NCBI RefSeq assembly: GCF_000955975.1
Contig: NZ_JYJF01000002.1
Coordinates: forward strand, 168,270-232,269
DNA from: Saccharothrix sp. ST-888
GTDB taxonomy: Bacteria > Actinomycetota > Actinomycetes > Streptomycetales > Streptomycetaceae
Direction: 5' to 3'
Length of the DNA stretch: 64,000 bases
Part shown: one piece after another, positions 44,280 through 54,100 of the stretch
Layout: the number at the start of each line of letters is the position of its first letter
How positions within the stretch are numbered: position 1 is the first letter of the stretch
Notes under the pieces: model-generated
Seen by the model: only the letters and a program-made list of their open reading frames with translations
The model's database searches: none
Told to the model about the DNA's origin: nothing
Program-made: the position numbers and the translations under genes

Positions 44280-44865
44280 GGTCGACCACGCTAGCCCACC
44301 GAGGCCAGTTGAAGCGATTCCGCGACAGCCGGGTGAAGAAACCCCGGACACGGCGAACCATGGAGTCCGGCACCCGCGCGCCCGTCCTGCGGCAGTTGCC
44401 GGTACGGCCGCCCGGGTCCACTCAACGGGGACGGAGATGTGAGATGAACGATCCGATGGGATCCGGCCATTCTGGCCCTCCGGGCTGTTATTCCGGTGCA
44501 ATGCGGCGGATTCGCCAGCCGCGCTGACAATCGCCTGTCACTCTGTGGTGAGCGGTCGTCGCTCGATCCGGTGGGCCGCCGGGTCGTCCGTCGCACCCCG
44601 GGGCCGCCACGGCCCGTCGGAGCGTGATGCGGGCCGTCACGGCCTGAGCATGTGTCAGTTCCCGCGTCGGTTCCTGCAGCACCCAAGCGTCACAGCGTCA
44701 TTCATGCGCCGGCCCGACCGGAGACCGACCGGCCCGGGGCGGAGCCACCGCGCGCGACCCCGCACCGCCGGGCGTCAGCCGAGCACGGCACGGAACGGCA
44801 CCATTCGCACCAACCGCACGACCACCGCGGCGGCCGCGCCGTGGTGGACCGCGAGAGGAGAACCC
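44280..44865. other. Divergent intergenic region, 586 bp
   Basis: This separates nucS (minus) from the SCO5389-family gene (plus). Apart from the nucS -10 box and the GAGAGGAG ribosome site at the right end I see no gene, repeat or strong hairpin. In-frame open sequence before 44866 on the plus strand lacks family-like content. Confidence 0.5.
44288..44293 (-). promoter_or_regulatory. -10 box of a probable leaderless nucS promoter
   Basis: On the minus strand TAGCGT (44293-44288) fits TANNNT and lies 8 nt before the GTG start of nucS. Confidence 0.45.
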
Positions 44866-45258
44866 ATGTCGCTCGACGTCTCACCGGCCCTGTTGGAGAA
44901 GGCCGAGAGAGGAGAGGTCGACGAGCGGGAGTTCGTGGACTGTGTCCGCGTCTCCCTGCCGTACGCCTGGGAGCTGATCAGCTCGCTGGTCGCCCAGGTC
45001 AAGGTCGACGGTACCGACTTCGCCGACAACCAGGTACCGCCGCCCAGTGAGCAGGAGCGGGGCCAGCTGCTGCGGGCGATGGCCAGCGACTCGATCCGGG
45101 GCGCCCTGCAGCGCCACTTCGGAGTCAAGCTGGCGTTCCAGAACTGCCACCGGGTCGCGGTCTTCACCTCGACCGAGGACAGCGAGGAGCGCTACCGGCG
45201 CTTCACCTCCGTCCGGGCCCAGCTGCTCAACCAGTCGCCGGAGCTGCGCGACTGTTGA
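44866..45258 (+). CDS. SCO5389 family protein (unknown function)
   Basis: The 130-residue protein begins MSLDVSPALLEKAERGEVDEREFVDCVRVSLPYAWELISSLV and contains QVPPPSEQERGQLLRAMASDSIRGALQRHFGVKLAFQNCHRVAVF. It matches the small cytosolic family known from S. coelicolor SCO5389, which always lies near nucS in Streptomyces. ATG 44866 has GAGAGGAG 8 nt upstream. The Leu/Val/Arg pattern suggests a compact helical fold. No catalytic motif is evident. The conserved position beside the mismatch nuclease could hint at a shared process, but this is only context. Confidence 0.88.
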   Translation: MSLDVSPALLEKAERGEVDEREFVDCVRVSLPYAWELISSLVAQVKVDGTDFADNQVPPPSEQERGQLLRAMASDSIRGALQRHFGVKLAFQNCHRVAVFTSTEDSEERYRRFTSVRAQLLNQSPELRDC

Positions 45259-45363
45259 ACCGCGCTGCCGGAGGTCCTGGCAGAGTTTCGGGCGCGGGGA
45301 CGGTGCGACAGATCCTCCATCCAGGTGGACGGTGGTCCGCACGGCTCCCCGCGCCCTTGCCGT

Positions 45364-46617
45364 TCAGCCCAGTTGCGGGAGTACCTCGGCGCCGAGGCGG
45401 GCGACGTTGTGCAGGGTCGCCGCGCGCTCGCCCGAGCCCTCGGCGAGCAGTGCGAAGCGCCGGATGCCGGTGCGCTCGGCGGTGGCCAGCAGCCGGTCCG
45501 CGCAGTGCTTCGGGGTGCCCACCGCGTGCAGGTCGCAGAGCAGTTCGGTGTACTCGTACGGGTCGCGCATCCGCCGCTCCCGCCCGTCCACCGTGCGGTG
45601 CGCGCCGAGCCCGTACTCGAACCAGCCGGGCATCGTGCGCAGCAGGCTGTCGCGCGCCGCCGAGGTGCGGTCCTCGACCTGTACCACCCCGGCCGCGACG
45701 TGCTCCCGCTCGATCCTGGCGAGCTGCTCCTCACCGCGTCCGCAGGCCCGCCAGGCGGCCCGGTAGGCGGCCAGCATCTGCTGCTTGTCCTCGTCGCCCG
45801 AGTGCATGCCGAGCAGCATCGGCAGACCGCGCTCGGCGGCCGTCCGGACACCGTTAGGGGAGGTGCAGGCGACGATCACCGCAGGGCCGCCCTGCGGGTG
45901 TGCGCCGGTGCTCACGCCGTCCCGGCGCTGGCGGGGGAAGCGCAGCAGCGCGCCGGTCTCCGGGTCGAGGCCGAGCCAGTCGGCGAGGTCGGGCACCCTG
46001 GCCGGCCCGGTGGCGGTGGCGGCCTCGGCGGCCCTGGGCACCACGGCCACCTCGGGGAAGCTGAACTGCGGCCCGTCCGCGCCCACCCGGGAACCGCGCA
46101 GCCAGCGCAGCAGCAGGTCGAGGCGCTCGGGGAAGCCCTGCTCGAAGGCGGCCAGCCCGCTGCCGAAAACGTCCAGGTCGATCCAGGGGCCGCCGCGTCC
46201 GACCCCGAGGGTGAACCGGCCGCCCGAGATCAGGTGCAGCATCGCGGCCTGCTCGCCGAGGGCCACCGGGTGCGCGGTGGAGAGCACGCTGACCGCCGTG
46301 CCGACGCCGATCCGGCGGGTGCGGCCGAGCAGCAGCGCCGCGAGCGTCACGGCGTTCGGGCAGACCCCGTACGGCACGAAGTGGTGCTCGGCCAGCCAGA
46401 CGCTGTCCAGGCCCGCCCGCTCGGCGGCGACCGCCGTGCCCACGGTGCGTTCCAGCGCCTCGGCGTGGCTCTGGCCGGGGAATTGGGCCGAGAGCAGGAA
46501 GGCGCCGACCCGGATCTCGTCGGTGGCCGCCGGGTGCCCGTCCGAGGGCTCGGGGAGGGGACTGCGGGCCGTTCCGGCCGACGGGCAGGTGTCGGGTCGC
46601 GGGCTGGTCATGGTCAT
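45364..46617 (-). CDS. LLM class flavin-dependent oxidoreductase
   Basis: The 417-residue protein is a bacterial luciferase-like monooxygenase that uses reduced FMN or F420. After a disordered start to about 30 comes the TIM-barrel domain: IRVGAFLLSAQFPGQSHAEALERTV, AGLDSVWLAEHHFVPYGVCPNAVTLAALLLGRT, IGVGTAVSVLSTAHPVALGEQAAMLHLISGGRFTLGVGRGGPWIDLDVFG. The FMN-binding His-His pair is in EHHF. GAGGAGG lies 6 nt before ATG 46617, which fixes the start ahead of ATG 46611. Substrate unknown. It converges with the SCO5389-family gene. Confidence 0.9.
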   Translation of the reverse strand: MTMTSPRPDTCPSAGTARSPLPEPSDGHPAATDEIRVGAFLLSAQFPGQSHAEALERTVGTAVAAERAGLDSVWLAEHHFVPYGVCPNAVTLAALLLGRTRRIGVGTAVSVLSTAHPVALGEQAAMLHLISGGRFTLGVGRGGPWIDLDVFGSGLAAFEQGFPERLDLLLRWLRGSRVGADGPQFSFPEVAVVPRAAEAATATGPARVPDLADWLGLDPETGALLRFPRQRRDGVSTGAHPQGGPAVIVACTSPNGVRTAAERGLPMLLGMHSGDEDKQQMLAAYRAAWRACGRGEEQLARIEREHVAAGVVQVEDRTSAARDSLLRTMPGWFEYGLGAHRTVDGRERRMRDPYEYTELLCDLHAVGTPKHCADRLLATAERTGIRRFALLAEGSGERAATLHNVARLGAEVLPQLG

Positions 46618-46876
46618 CGGGTGCCTCCTCGGGTGCCGCAGGGTCTGCGAGCCCCGCCTTGTCACCTCGTGAGTAACCGATGTCATGTGCCAATGGCACG
46701 CGGATCCCCGAAATTCGCGGAGGAAGGGGTGGATCTCGGGGGAAACACCGAAGTACCCGTCCTGGCCGTGATAGTGGCGTCTTTGGATGAGTCGGGGAGT
46801 TCCGCGGAGCCGTACCCTGGAAGGCCGTGGAACACCCCGGAAGCACACCGAGCCCCGCCGCCGAGAGGTAGTTGAC

Positions 46877-47209
46877 GTGTCGCCCCGCCGTAACCGGATC
46901 CCCAGCAGCCGGAGTCAGAGCAGCGCCGAGGAGGCGCCCCCGTCGGTGCCGCTCGGCGGTGCGCTGCGGCGCACCGAGAGCTACGCGGGCGAGGAGTGGG
47001 TGGTGCAGACGGTCGCCGGGACGGCGGGGCGCCACTACCGCTGCCCGGGCTGCGACCAGGAGATCCCGCCGGGCGTCGGCCACGTGGTCGCCTGGCCGGG
47101 CTACGGCGCCGGGGTGGACGACCGGCGGCACTGGCACCGGGCCTGCTGGAGCGCCCGTGAGCGGCGCACCGCCAACCTCCAGCGCGGACGCGGCGCCCCG
47201 CGCTACTGA
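46877..47209 (+). CDS. Small zinc-ribbon-like protein, unknown
   Basis: The 110-residue protein has a disordered Ser/Arg/Pro start and a compact domain: YAGEEWVVQTVAGTAGRHYRCPGCDQEIPPGVGHVVAWPGYGAGVDDRRHWHRACW. CxxC together with HWHRAC looks like a four-ligand zinc site. Similar short Streptomyces proteins were once labelled ATP/GTP-binding, but no P-loop is visible here. GTG 46877 follows GAGAGG. It is divergent from the oxidoreductase and convergent with the ABC permease. It may bind nucleic acid or protein. Confidence 0.8.
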   Translation: MSPRRNRIPSSRSQSSAEEAPPSVPLGGALRRTESYAGEEWVVQTVAGTAGRHYRCPGCDQEIPPGVGHVVAWPGYGAGVDDRRHWHRACWSARERRTANLQRGRGAPRY

Positions 47210-47283
47210 GGGCCGGGCTACTGAGAGCCCCGCGCTCCTGACCGGCCGGGCGCGGGGCTCGCCCGAGGGCCCCCGGGGGCCGG

Positions 47284-48051
47284 TCAGGCGTCGCGGTTCT
47301 TGAGCACCAGCGCGCCGCCGACCAGGGCCGCCAGGGTCCAGGCCAGGCAGATGAGGAAGCCCGCCCACGGCCCGTACGGCTGGCCGTGCTGCTGGTAGAC
47401 CAGCAGCATGCGCTGGCCCGCGTAGTCGGGGAAGTAGCGCGCCAGGGTCTTGACCTTCGGGACCGCCGAGAGGATCGGCGAGAGCAGGAAGAAGAACGGC
47501 ACCAGGACGCCCAGCGCCAGCGTCTGGTTGTGCAGCATCGCGGTGATCCCGGCCGCGAACAGGCAGATCATGGTCAGGTACAGCGCCGCGCCGAGGACCG
47601 CGCGCAGCACGTTCGGGGCGCCGACGGTGGTCGCGTGGTCGCCGAGCAGCGACTGGCCGACGAAGAACGTCAGGAAGGCCGTCACCAGCGCGACCGCCAG
47701 CGCCAGCGCACCGAGCACCACCGCCTTCGCGGTGAGCAGCGTGCCGCGCTGCGGGACGGCGGCCAGGCTGACCCGGATCATCCCGGTGCTGTACTCGTTG
47801 CCGACCGCCAGCACGCCGAAGACGATGATGGCCAGCTCGCCCAGCATGATCCCGGAGAAGGCGGTGCCGGTCGGGTCGAACGGAGTGCGGCCGTTCTCGC
47901 CGAACTGCTCGAAGTTGTTGTCGGTCAGGAAGGACAGCAGCGCGCCGAGGCCCAGGGTGACCACGAAGGTCAGCGCCAGGGTCCAGACCGTGGAGCGGAC
48001 GCTGCGGATCTTCGTCCACTCCGACTGCAGGATCGCGGGGAAGGACGTCAT
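47284..48051 (-). CDS. ABC-2 type transporter permease
   Basis: The 255-residue membrane subunit has six helices, as in other ABC-2 half exporters. It starts MTSFPAILQSEWTKIRSVRSTVWTLALTFVV, with the usual cytoplasmic amphipathic start, and continues with AVGNEYSTGMIRVSLAAVPQRGTLLTAKAVVLGALAL, a conserved EYSTGMIR loop that contacts the ATPase. ATG 48051 lies one base past the stop of the ATPase gene (TGAGATG), so they are coupled. The cargo is unknown. Such pairs often export antibiotics, peptides or lipids. Confidence 0.92.
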   Translation of the reverse strand: MTSFPAILQSEWTKIRSVRSTVWTLALTFVVTLGLGALLSFLTDNNFEQFGENGRTPFDPTGTAFSGIMLGELAIIVFGVLAVGNEYSTGMIRVSLAAVPQRGTLLTAKAVVLGALALAVALVTAFLTFFVGQSLLGDHATTVGAPNVLRAVLGAALYLTMICLFAAGITAMLHNQTLALGVLVPFFFLLSPILSAVPKVKTLARYFPDYAGQRMLLVYQQHGQPYGPWAGFLICLAWTLAALVGGALVLKNRDA

Positions 48052-48052
48052 C

Positions 48053-49030
48053 TCAGTTCGCCTCCTGCCGAGGGGCCTTGGGCTGCCAGGTGGCGCCCCA
48101 GGCGCCCGCCGCGTCGCGTCCCTCGCCGTCACCGGCGTGGTACTCCACCGAGTCCGCAGTCATCTGCATGAACGCCTCCTCCAGAGAAGCCTGTTGCGGG
48201 CTGAGCTCGTGCAGGACGACGCCGTGCGCGGCGGCCAGCTCGCCGATCCTCGTCGGGTCGCCGTCCACGACCTCGTAGGTGCCCGCGGGGCCGGCCTCGG
48301 CGCGCAGGCCCGCCCGGTCGAGGGCGGTCAGCAGCTGCTCCACCTGCGGGGTGCGGATCCGCACGGCGGAGCGGGAGTTCTGTCTGATGAACTCGGGCAT
48401 CGGCAGGTCGGCCAGCAGCCGGCCCCGGCCGATCACCACCAGGTGGTCGGCGGTCAGCGCCATCTCGCTCATCAGGTGCGAGGAGACGAACACGGTCCGG
48501 CCCTCGGCGGCCAGGCTCTTCATCAGGTTGCGGATCCACAGGATGCCCTCGGGGTCGAGCCCGTTGACCGGCTCGTCGAACATCACGATCTCCGGGTCGC
48601 CCAGCAGCGCGGAGGCGATGCCCAGGCGCTGGCCCATGCCGAGCGAGAAGCCCCGCGAGCGCTTCCCCGCCACCGGGCTCAGGCCGACCAGGCCGAGTAC
48701 CTCGTCCACCCGCCTGGGCGGGATGCGGTTGCTCTGGGCGAGCCAGCGCAGGTGGTCGCGGGCGGTGCGGCCGGGGTGGACGGCCTTGGCCTCCAGCAGG
48801 GCACCGATGTACTTGAGCGGTTCGCTGAGCTGTCCGTAGTGCTTGCCGTCGATGGTGACCCGGCCGCTGGTCGGCCGGTCGAGGTCGAGGATCATCCGCA
48901 TCGTGGTGGACTTGCCGGCGCCGTTCGGCCCCAGGAAGCCGGTGACGACCCCCCGTCGCACCTGGAAGCTCAGCCCGTCCACGGCCAGGGTGTCGCCGTA
49001 GCGTTTGGTCAGCTCATGCAACTCGATCAT
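48053..49030 (-). CDS. ABC transporter ATP-binding protein
   Basis: The 325-residue ATPase belongs to the drug/bacitracin exporter type. Walker A is GFLGPNGAGKSTTMRMI near 33-45, the signature is FSLGMGQRLGIASAL (SLGMGQ variant of LSGGQ), Walker B is EIVMFDEPVNGLDPEG, and the H loop is FVSSHLMSEM. The C-terminal about 100 residues are a regulatory tail usual in this group. GGGAGC precedes ATG 49030. The permease follows directly, and together they form one dimeric exporter. Confidence 0.94.
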   Translation of the reverse strand: MIELHELTKRYGDTLAVDGLSFQVRRGVVTGFLGPNGAGKSTTMRMILDLDRPTSGRVTIDGKHYGQLSEPLKYIGALLEAKAVHPGRTARDHLRWLAQSNRIPPRRVDEVLGLVGLSPVAGKRSRGFSLGMGQRLGIASALLGDPEIVMFDEPVNGLDPEGILWIRNLMKSLAAEGRTVFVSSHLMSEMALTADHLVVIGRGRLLADLPMPEFIRQNSRSAVRIRTPQVEQLLTALDRAGLRAEAGPAGTYEVVDGDPTRIGELAAAHGVVLHELSPQQASLEEAFMQMTADSVEYHAGDGEGRDAAGAWGATWQPKAPRQEAN

Positions 49031-49112
49031 GGTCTGCTCCCTCACTCTCCGTGCAGGGTATGACAAATCGGTCATAAGGGTGCGTTGGTCGCGGCGGCTC
49101 GGCGCGCCGCTC

Positions 49113-49118
49113 TACGGT
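49113..49118 (+). promoter_or_regulatory. -10 box of a probable leaderless hydrolase promoter
   Basis: TACGGT fits TANNNT and ends 6 nt before the ATG at 49125. No ribosome-binding site lies between them. Confidence 0.45.
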
Positions 49119-49124
49119 TGCGGT

Positions 49125-49919
49125 ATGACGTTCCCCAGCATCCCGGCCGTTCGCGAGAACGGCACCGGTGTCCCGCTCGTCCTGCTGCACGCCTTCCCGC
49201 TCTCGGCCCGGATGTGGGACGCCCAACTGGAGCTGCTACCCGGCCCGAGCGGGGACGAAGCCAGGGTGCTGACGATGGACCAACGCGGCTTCGGCGCCGA
49301 GGCGTTGGGCGACGAGGCCCCGTCGCTCGACCTGGTCGCGGACGACGTCGTCCGGCTGCTGGACGCCACCGGGATCGACCGGGCGGTGATCGGCGGCCTG
49401 TCCATGGGCGGTTACGTGGCGATGGCCTTCACGCGCCGCCACCCCGACCGCCTGGCCGGCCTGCTGCTCGCCGACACCAAGGCCACCGTCGACGCCGAGC
49501 CGGCCCGCGCCAACCGGGAGCGGATCGCCCGGACCGTACTGGCCCGCGACAGTGTGCACCTGCTCGCCGAGGAGAAGATCGAGGAGGGCCTGCTCGGCCC
49601 CGCGGCCGATCCCCAACTCGCCGCCCGGGTACGGCGGATGATCGCCGAATCGACCCCGCAGGCGGTCGCCTGGGCGCAGCGCGCGATGGCCGACCGGCCC
49701 GACTCGCTCGACGTCCTCGCCGCGGTCACCGTCCCCGCCGCCGTCGTCGTCGGTGAGTTCGACGCCATCACCCCGCTCGCCGAGGCGCGGCTGATGGCCG
49801 ACGCGCTGGGGGACGCCCAGCTGACGGTCATCCCGAGCGTCGGCCACCTCAGCTCCCTGGAGGCCCCGGAGACGTTCAACGCGGCCGTCCGGGGACTGCT
49901 CCGCCGGGTGGGACGCTAG
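49125..49919 (+). CDS. Alpha/beta hydrolase
   Basis: The 264-residue protein has the alpha/beta hydrolase fold. The oxyanion segment is LVLLHAFPLSARMWD, the nucleophile elbow is IGGLSMGGYVAMAF (Ser in GLSMGG), the acidic residue is in VVVGEFDAITPLAEA, and the His is in IPSVGHLSSLEAPETF. The family includes esterases, lactonases and haloperoxidase-like enzymes, and the substrate is unknown. ATG 49125 seems to be on a leaderless mRNA. It is divergent from the ABC genes with 94 bp between and converges on filP. Confidence 0.9.
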   Translation: MTFPSIPAVRENGTGVPLVLLHAFPLSARMWDAQLELLPGPSGDEARVLTMDQRGFGAEALGDEAPSLDLVADDVVRLLDATGIDRAVIGGLSMGGYVAMAFTRRHPDRLAGLLLADTKATVDAEPARANRERIARTVLARDSVHLLAEEKIEEGLLGPAADPQLAARVRRMIAESTPQAVAWAQRAMADRPDSLDVLAAVTVPAAVVVGEFDAITPLAEARLMADALGDAQLTVIPSVGHLSSLEAPETFNAAVRGLLRRVGR

Positions 49920-50103
49920 GGCCTGCCCCGGGGCCCTCAGGACACGGGGCGGCGAATCGGAGGGCTGCCCGGCCGGCCGGGTGCGCTTCGTCGCGTCCCG
50001 GCGGGGTGGTGCGGCCTGCTCCACGGTGTCCAAGTACGGTCCGGCGCCTTCCGGTTCGAGCGGCTCCCCCGCCCCGGCCATTCGTCCCCCGCCCGAACGT
50101 GAA

Positions 50104-50131
50104 CGGCCCCCGCCCATCCGGGCAGGGGCCG
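50104..50131. terminator. Hairpin after filP
   Basis: CGGCCCC (50104-50110) pairs with GGGGCCG (50125-50131), and GCCC (50112-50115) with GGGC (50120-50123), with one internal mismatch. It lies 18 bp past the filP stop on the minus strand and 184 bp past the hydrolase stop. Confidence 0.6.
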
Positions 50132-50148
50132 CGACGCGTGCGGTGGTG

Positions 50149-51078
50149 TCAGCGGGACTGCTGGGCCGGGACGCCCAGGGTGTCGTCGGCCGGGAGGGAC
50201 GCGGCGGCGACGGCCGCACCGGTCAGCGTGGCGAGCATCTCGCGGACGTTGGTGAGCTGGGCGTTGATGGAGTCGCGGCGGTTGGTGAGCGCCGCCAGCT
50301 CGCGCTCGGATTCGCTCCGGATCCGGTCGGCCTTGGCGTTGGCGTCGGCCACGATGTCCTCGGACTGGCGCTGGGCCGTCTCCACCGTCTGACGGGCGCG
50401 GCGCTCGGCGTCCGTACGGAGCTTCTCGGCCTCCAGGCGGAGCTGCTCCGCGCGGTGCTCGATCTCGGCCAGGCGCTTCTCGGCCTTGGCCTGACGGGCG
50501 GCGAGGTCGCGCTCGGACTGCTCGCGGCGCTTGGCCAGGTTGGTCTCGAACTCCAGCGCGGCCTGGGCGGCCTTGGTGCGGGTCTCCTCGAAGAGGGCGT
50601 CCGCCTCCTCGCGCTTGTTCTGCGCGTCCTTGTTGGCCTCGGCGCGCAGCTGGGCCGAGTCGTTCTTGGCCTTGTCGACGATCCGCAGGCCCTCGTCCTC
50701 GGCCTTCGCCTTGCGGTCCTTGGCGTAGTTCTCCGCCTCGGCGCGGACCTGCTGGGCGGCGGCCTCGGCCAGCTCCCGGTGCTGCTCGGCGGCGCGGTGC
50801 GCCTCCTCGCGCAGGTCCTTGGCCTCCTCCTCGGCGAGCCGGAGGATCTTCTCCACCCGGGCGCCGAGACCCGCGTACGAGGGCTCGGCCTCGGTCACCG
50901 CGGCCTGGGCGGTCTGCGTCTCCAGGTGCAGCTCCTCGATTCGCTTCTCGAGGGCGCTGATCCGGGCCAATGCACTGTCACGGTCGGCCACCAGCTTGGT
51001 GATCCGCTCGTCGACCTGGGCACGTTCGTACCCACGGCGCACCAGGTCGAAGCCGTGAGGGGAGTGACTGTCGCTCAT
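50149..51078 (-). CDS. filP: FilP, filament-forming cytoskeletal protein
   Basis: FilP forms intermediate-filament-like networks behind growing hyphal tips and gives the hypha mechanical strength. The 309-residue protein starts MSDSHSPHGFDLVRRGYERAQVDERITKLVADRD, a DivIVA-like entry, followed by an almost unbroken coiled coil (about 25-270) rich in Ala, Glu, Arg and Lys. The short C-terminus is less charged (TGAAVAAASLPADDTLGVPAQQ). CAGGAAG precedes ATG 51078, and TAACGT at 51138-51133 may be the -10 box. The gene for Scy, which shares its apical role, lies just upstream. Confidence 0.95.
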   Translation of the reverse strand: MSDSHSPHGFDLVRRGYERAQVDERITKLVADRDSALARISALEKRIEELHLETQTAQAAVTEAEPSYAGLGARVEKILRLAEEEAKDLREEAHRAAEQHRELAEAAAQQVRAEAENYAKDRKAKAEDEGLRIVDKAKNDSAQLRAEANKDAQNKREEADALFEETRTKAAQAALEFETNLAKRREQSERDLAARQAKAEKRLAEIEHRAEQLRLEAEKLRTDAERRARQTVETAQRQSEDIVADANAKADRIRSESERELAALTNRRDSINAQLTNVREMLATLTGAAVAAASLPADDTLGVPAQQSR

Positions 51079-51147
51079 GGGACTTTGGGCTTCCTGTCGT
51101 CAGACCGCTGAGGTGGTTGAGGGAATCCTGACACGTTACCGGAGTGT

Positions 51148-51166
51148 CATCGGCGAAATGCCGATG
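51148..51166 (-). terminator. Stem-loop between scy and filP
   Basis: CATCGGC (51148-51154) pairs with GCCGATG (51160-51166), loop GAAAT. On the minus strand it begins 20 nt after the scy stop. It is short and may only partly stop transcription into filP. Confidence 0.45.
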
Positions 51167-51185
51167 CTTCGCGGACAATGTCCGC

Positions 51186-54100
51186 TCAATCGGGTGGTGC
51201 GTTTCCGGAGCGATTGCCACCCGAACGGGGAGCACCCACTCCGGCCCTTGCCTTCGAGCCGCTGTCACGGCCACCAGGGCCGGGTTTCTTGCCGTTCGAT
51301 CCCCCGTTGGCCTTCTCCTGGGGAGCAGGTGAAGGTGCCTCAAACGCCTCCAGAGCTGACAGGACGTCCTGCACCCTGGAAATCTCGGTGTTGATGTCCT
51401 TGCGCCGGCGGACCAGTTCCTCCAACTCCCGGCGACCCTGGTCGGTCACGCGCTGAGCCTCGGCCTTGGCCTCGGCGAGCAGCCGCTCCGCCTCCTCCTT
51501 GGCCAGGCGCAGCTGTTCGTCCGCACTCTCGTCCGCGCGCTGGAGCCGCTTCTCCGCCTCGCCGGACGCCGCCTCGATCTGCTCCTCGGCCTCGTCCTGC
51601 GCGGACTTGAGCGTGCTCTCCGCCTCGGCCCGCAGCTGCTCGGCCTTGGCGGTCGAGTCGGCGAGCTTCTGCTCCGCGCCCTTGATCAGGCTCTCGGCCT
51701 TGCGCACGGCGGAGATCCGGACCTTGCTGGCCTCCGCGGACGCCTCCGAGGTGAGCTCGGCCGCCCGCTCCTCCGCCGCCGTGACCAGGCCGACCGCCCG
51801 CTCCTCGGCCTCGGCCACGGTGGCGAAAGCCTGCTCCTCGGCCTCGGTCAGCTGCTCCTGAGCGGCCGTCACCAGCGCGTCCACCCGCTCGCCGGCCGAC
51901 TTCATGGCCTGCGCGTTCTCCTTGCGGGCCCGCTCGTGCAGCGCCTCGATCTCGCTGTCGGTCCGCTCGCGCAGCTCCTCCGCGCGCTCCCGGATCGCGG
52001 TGGAGTCCCGGCGGGCCTCGGACAGCAGGGCGTCGGCGTCCGAACGCGCCCGCTCCACCTCGGCCTGCCCGGCCGCCTCACCGGCCGCGACCAGCCGGTC
52101 GGCCTCCTTGCGGGCGGCGGCGACCATCGCGTCCGCCTGCTCCTCGGCTGCCGCGGTGGTGGCCAGAGCAGCGGTCTGGGCGTCCTCGGCGAGCGCCTCG
52201 GCGTCCGCGAACGCCTTCTCCAGCACCGAGTTGGCCTGATCGCGGGTGGACCTGTCGTACTCCTCGGCGGCCTCGCGGGTCTCCGCGTCGTACGCGTCCG
52301 CCCGGCTCCGGGTGGCCGCCTCGTAGTCCTCCGCGAGGGTACGGGTGGCGAGGGCGTACTCCTCGGCCTCGGTGCGCAGCGCGGCCGTGAACTCCTCGGC
52401 CTCCGCGATGGCGGCCGCCGCCCGCTCCTCGGCCTCGGCGACGGTCCGGCGGCCCTGGGCCTCGGCCTCCGCCCGGTGCTGCTCGGCCCACTCGTGGGCG
52501 CTCTGCCGCTCGGCCCCGGCCTCGGCGCGCAGCTGCTCCTCGTACGCCTGCGCCTCGGCCCGCTGCTGCGAGATCTCCGCAGCAGCGACCTCCCGGTTGT
52601 CGGCCAGCTCGGTGGCGGTCCGCTCGCGCAGCTCGGCGACCTCGGCCTCGGCCTGCTCGCGGAGTTCGGCGCTCTCGTGCTCGGCGGTGGCCCGCAGTTC
52701 GCGGTCGTACGCCTCAGCCTGCTCGCGCTGCTCGGCGGTCTCGCGGTCGGCGGTGGCCCGCAGTTCGGCGATCTGCTGGGAGGCGGCCTCGTGCAGCCCG
52801 GCGACGGACTGGCGGACCTCGGCGGCCTCGTCCTCGGCGGCGCCGACCAGTTGGGCGGCCCGGCGCTCGGCGGCGGTGGTCAGCTGCTCGGCCTCGGCGG
52901 CGGCCCCAGCGGCCGTCTCCCGGGCCTCGACGGCGGTCCGCTCGCGCAGTTCGTCGGTCTCGGCCGTGGCCCGCTCGCGGAGCTCGGCCACCTCGGTGTC
53001 GGCCTGGGCGCGCAGTTCCTCGGCCTCGCGGCGGAGTTCGGCGGCGTGCTCCTGGGCACGGGCCAGTTCCTCGGCGCCCTCGGTACGCAGCGCCTCGGCG
53101 GCGTCCGCCGCCTCCGTGCGGACGGCCTCGGCCGCGCTCGCGGCCTCCGCCCCAAGGGTCCGGGCAGCGCTCTCCGCCTCGGCCAGCTGTTCGGCGGCGT
53201 CGGTGCGGGCGGTGGCCAGCGTCTGCTCGGCCTCGGCGCGCAGGTCGGCGGCGGCCTGTGCGGCGGACTCCCGCAGGGCGGTGGTCTCGGCGGCCGTACG
53301 CTCCGTCAGCTCGGTGGCCCGGGCCTCGGCGGTCTCCCGGGCGGCGCGGGCGGCGGCGAGCTGCTCGGCGGTCTCCTCGCGCTCGCGCTCGAGCCCGGCG
53401 GCGGCGTCGTCGTACGCCCGGCGGCTCTCCTCGCGCAGTGCGGCGGCGGCGGCCTCGGCCTCGCCGCGTTCCCGGCGCGCCCAGCTCTCGGCGTCCGTGC
53501 GGTGGGCCTGCGCCCAGTTCTCGGCCTCGGAGCGCTGGGAGTGGGCCCAGTCCTCGGCCTCGGTGCGCAGCGCCTCGGCGGCGTGCGCGGCCTCGGCCCG
53601 GACGGCCTTCGCCGCGCGCGCGGTCTCGGTGCGCAGTTCGACGGCGGAGCGTTCGGCCTCGGCCCGTACGGTCTCGGCGTTGTGCGCGGCGTCGGTGCGC
53701 AGCGCCTCGGCGGCGGCGACCGCCTCGGTGCGGAGCTTCTCGGCCACGCCGGTGGCCTCGGCCCGGACCCGCTGGTCGTACTCGGCGGCCTCGCGGCGCA
53801 GCTCGGCGGTCTCCCGCTCGGCGGCGGCGCGGTTCTCGGCGGCGGCGGCCTTCGCGGCGGCGACGGCCTCCCGGTGGTGCTGCTCGGCGGCGGCGGCGAG
53901 CTTGGCGGCCTCGGTACGGGACCGGGCGAGGGTCTGCTCGGCCCGGCCCTGCATCTCGGCGGCCTGCGCCTTGGCCTGCTCGCGGATCTTCTCGACCTCG
54001 CCGGCGGCCCCGCCGCGCAGCTCGTCGGCGTCGGACTTGGCCTTGGTGAGGAGTTCCTCGGCCTGCTTGGCGGACTCCTCGATCTGGACCACGGCCTGGC

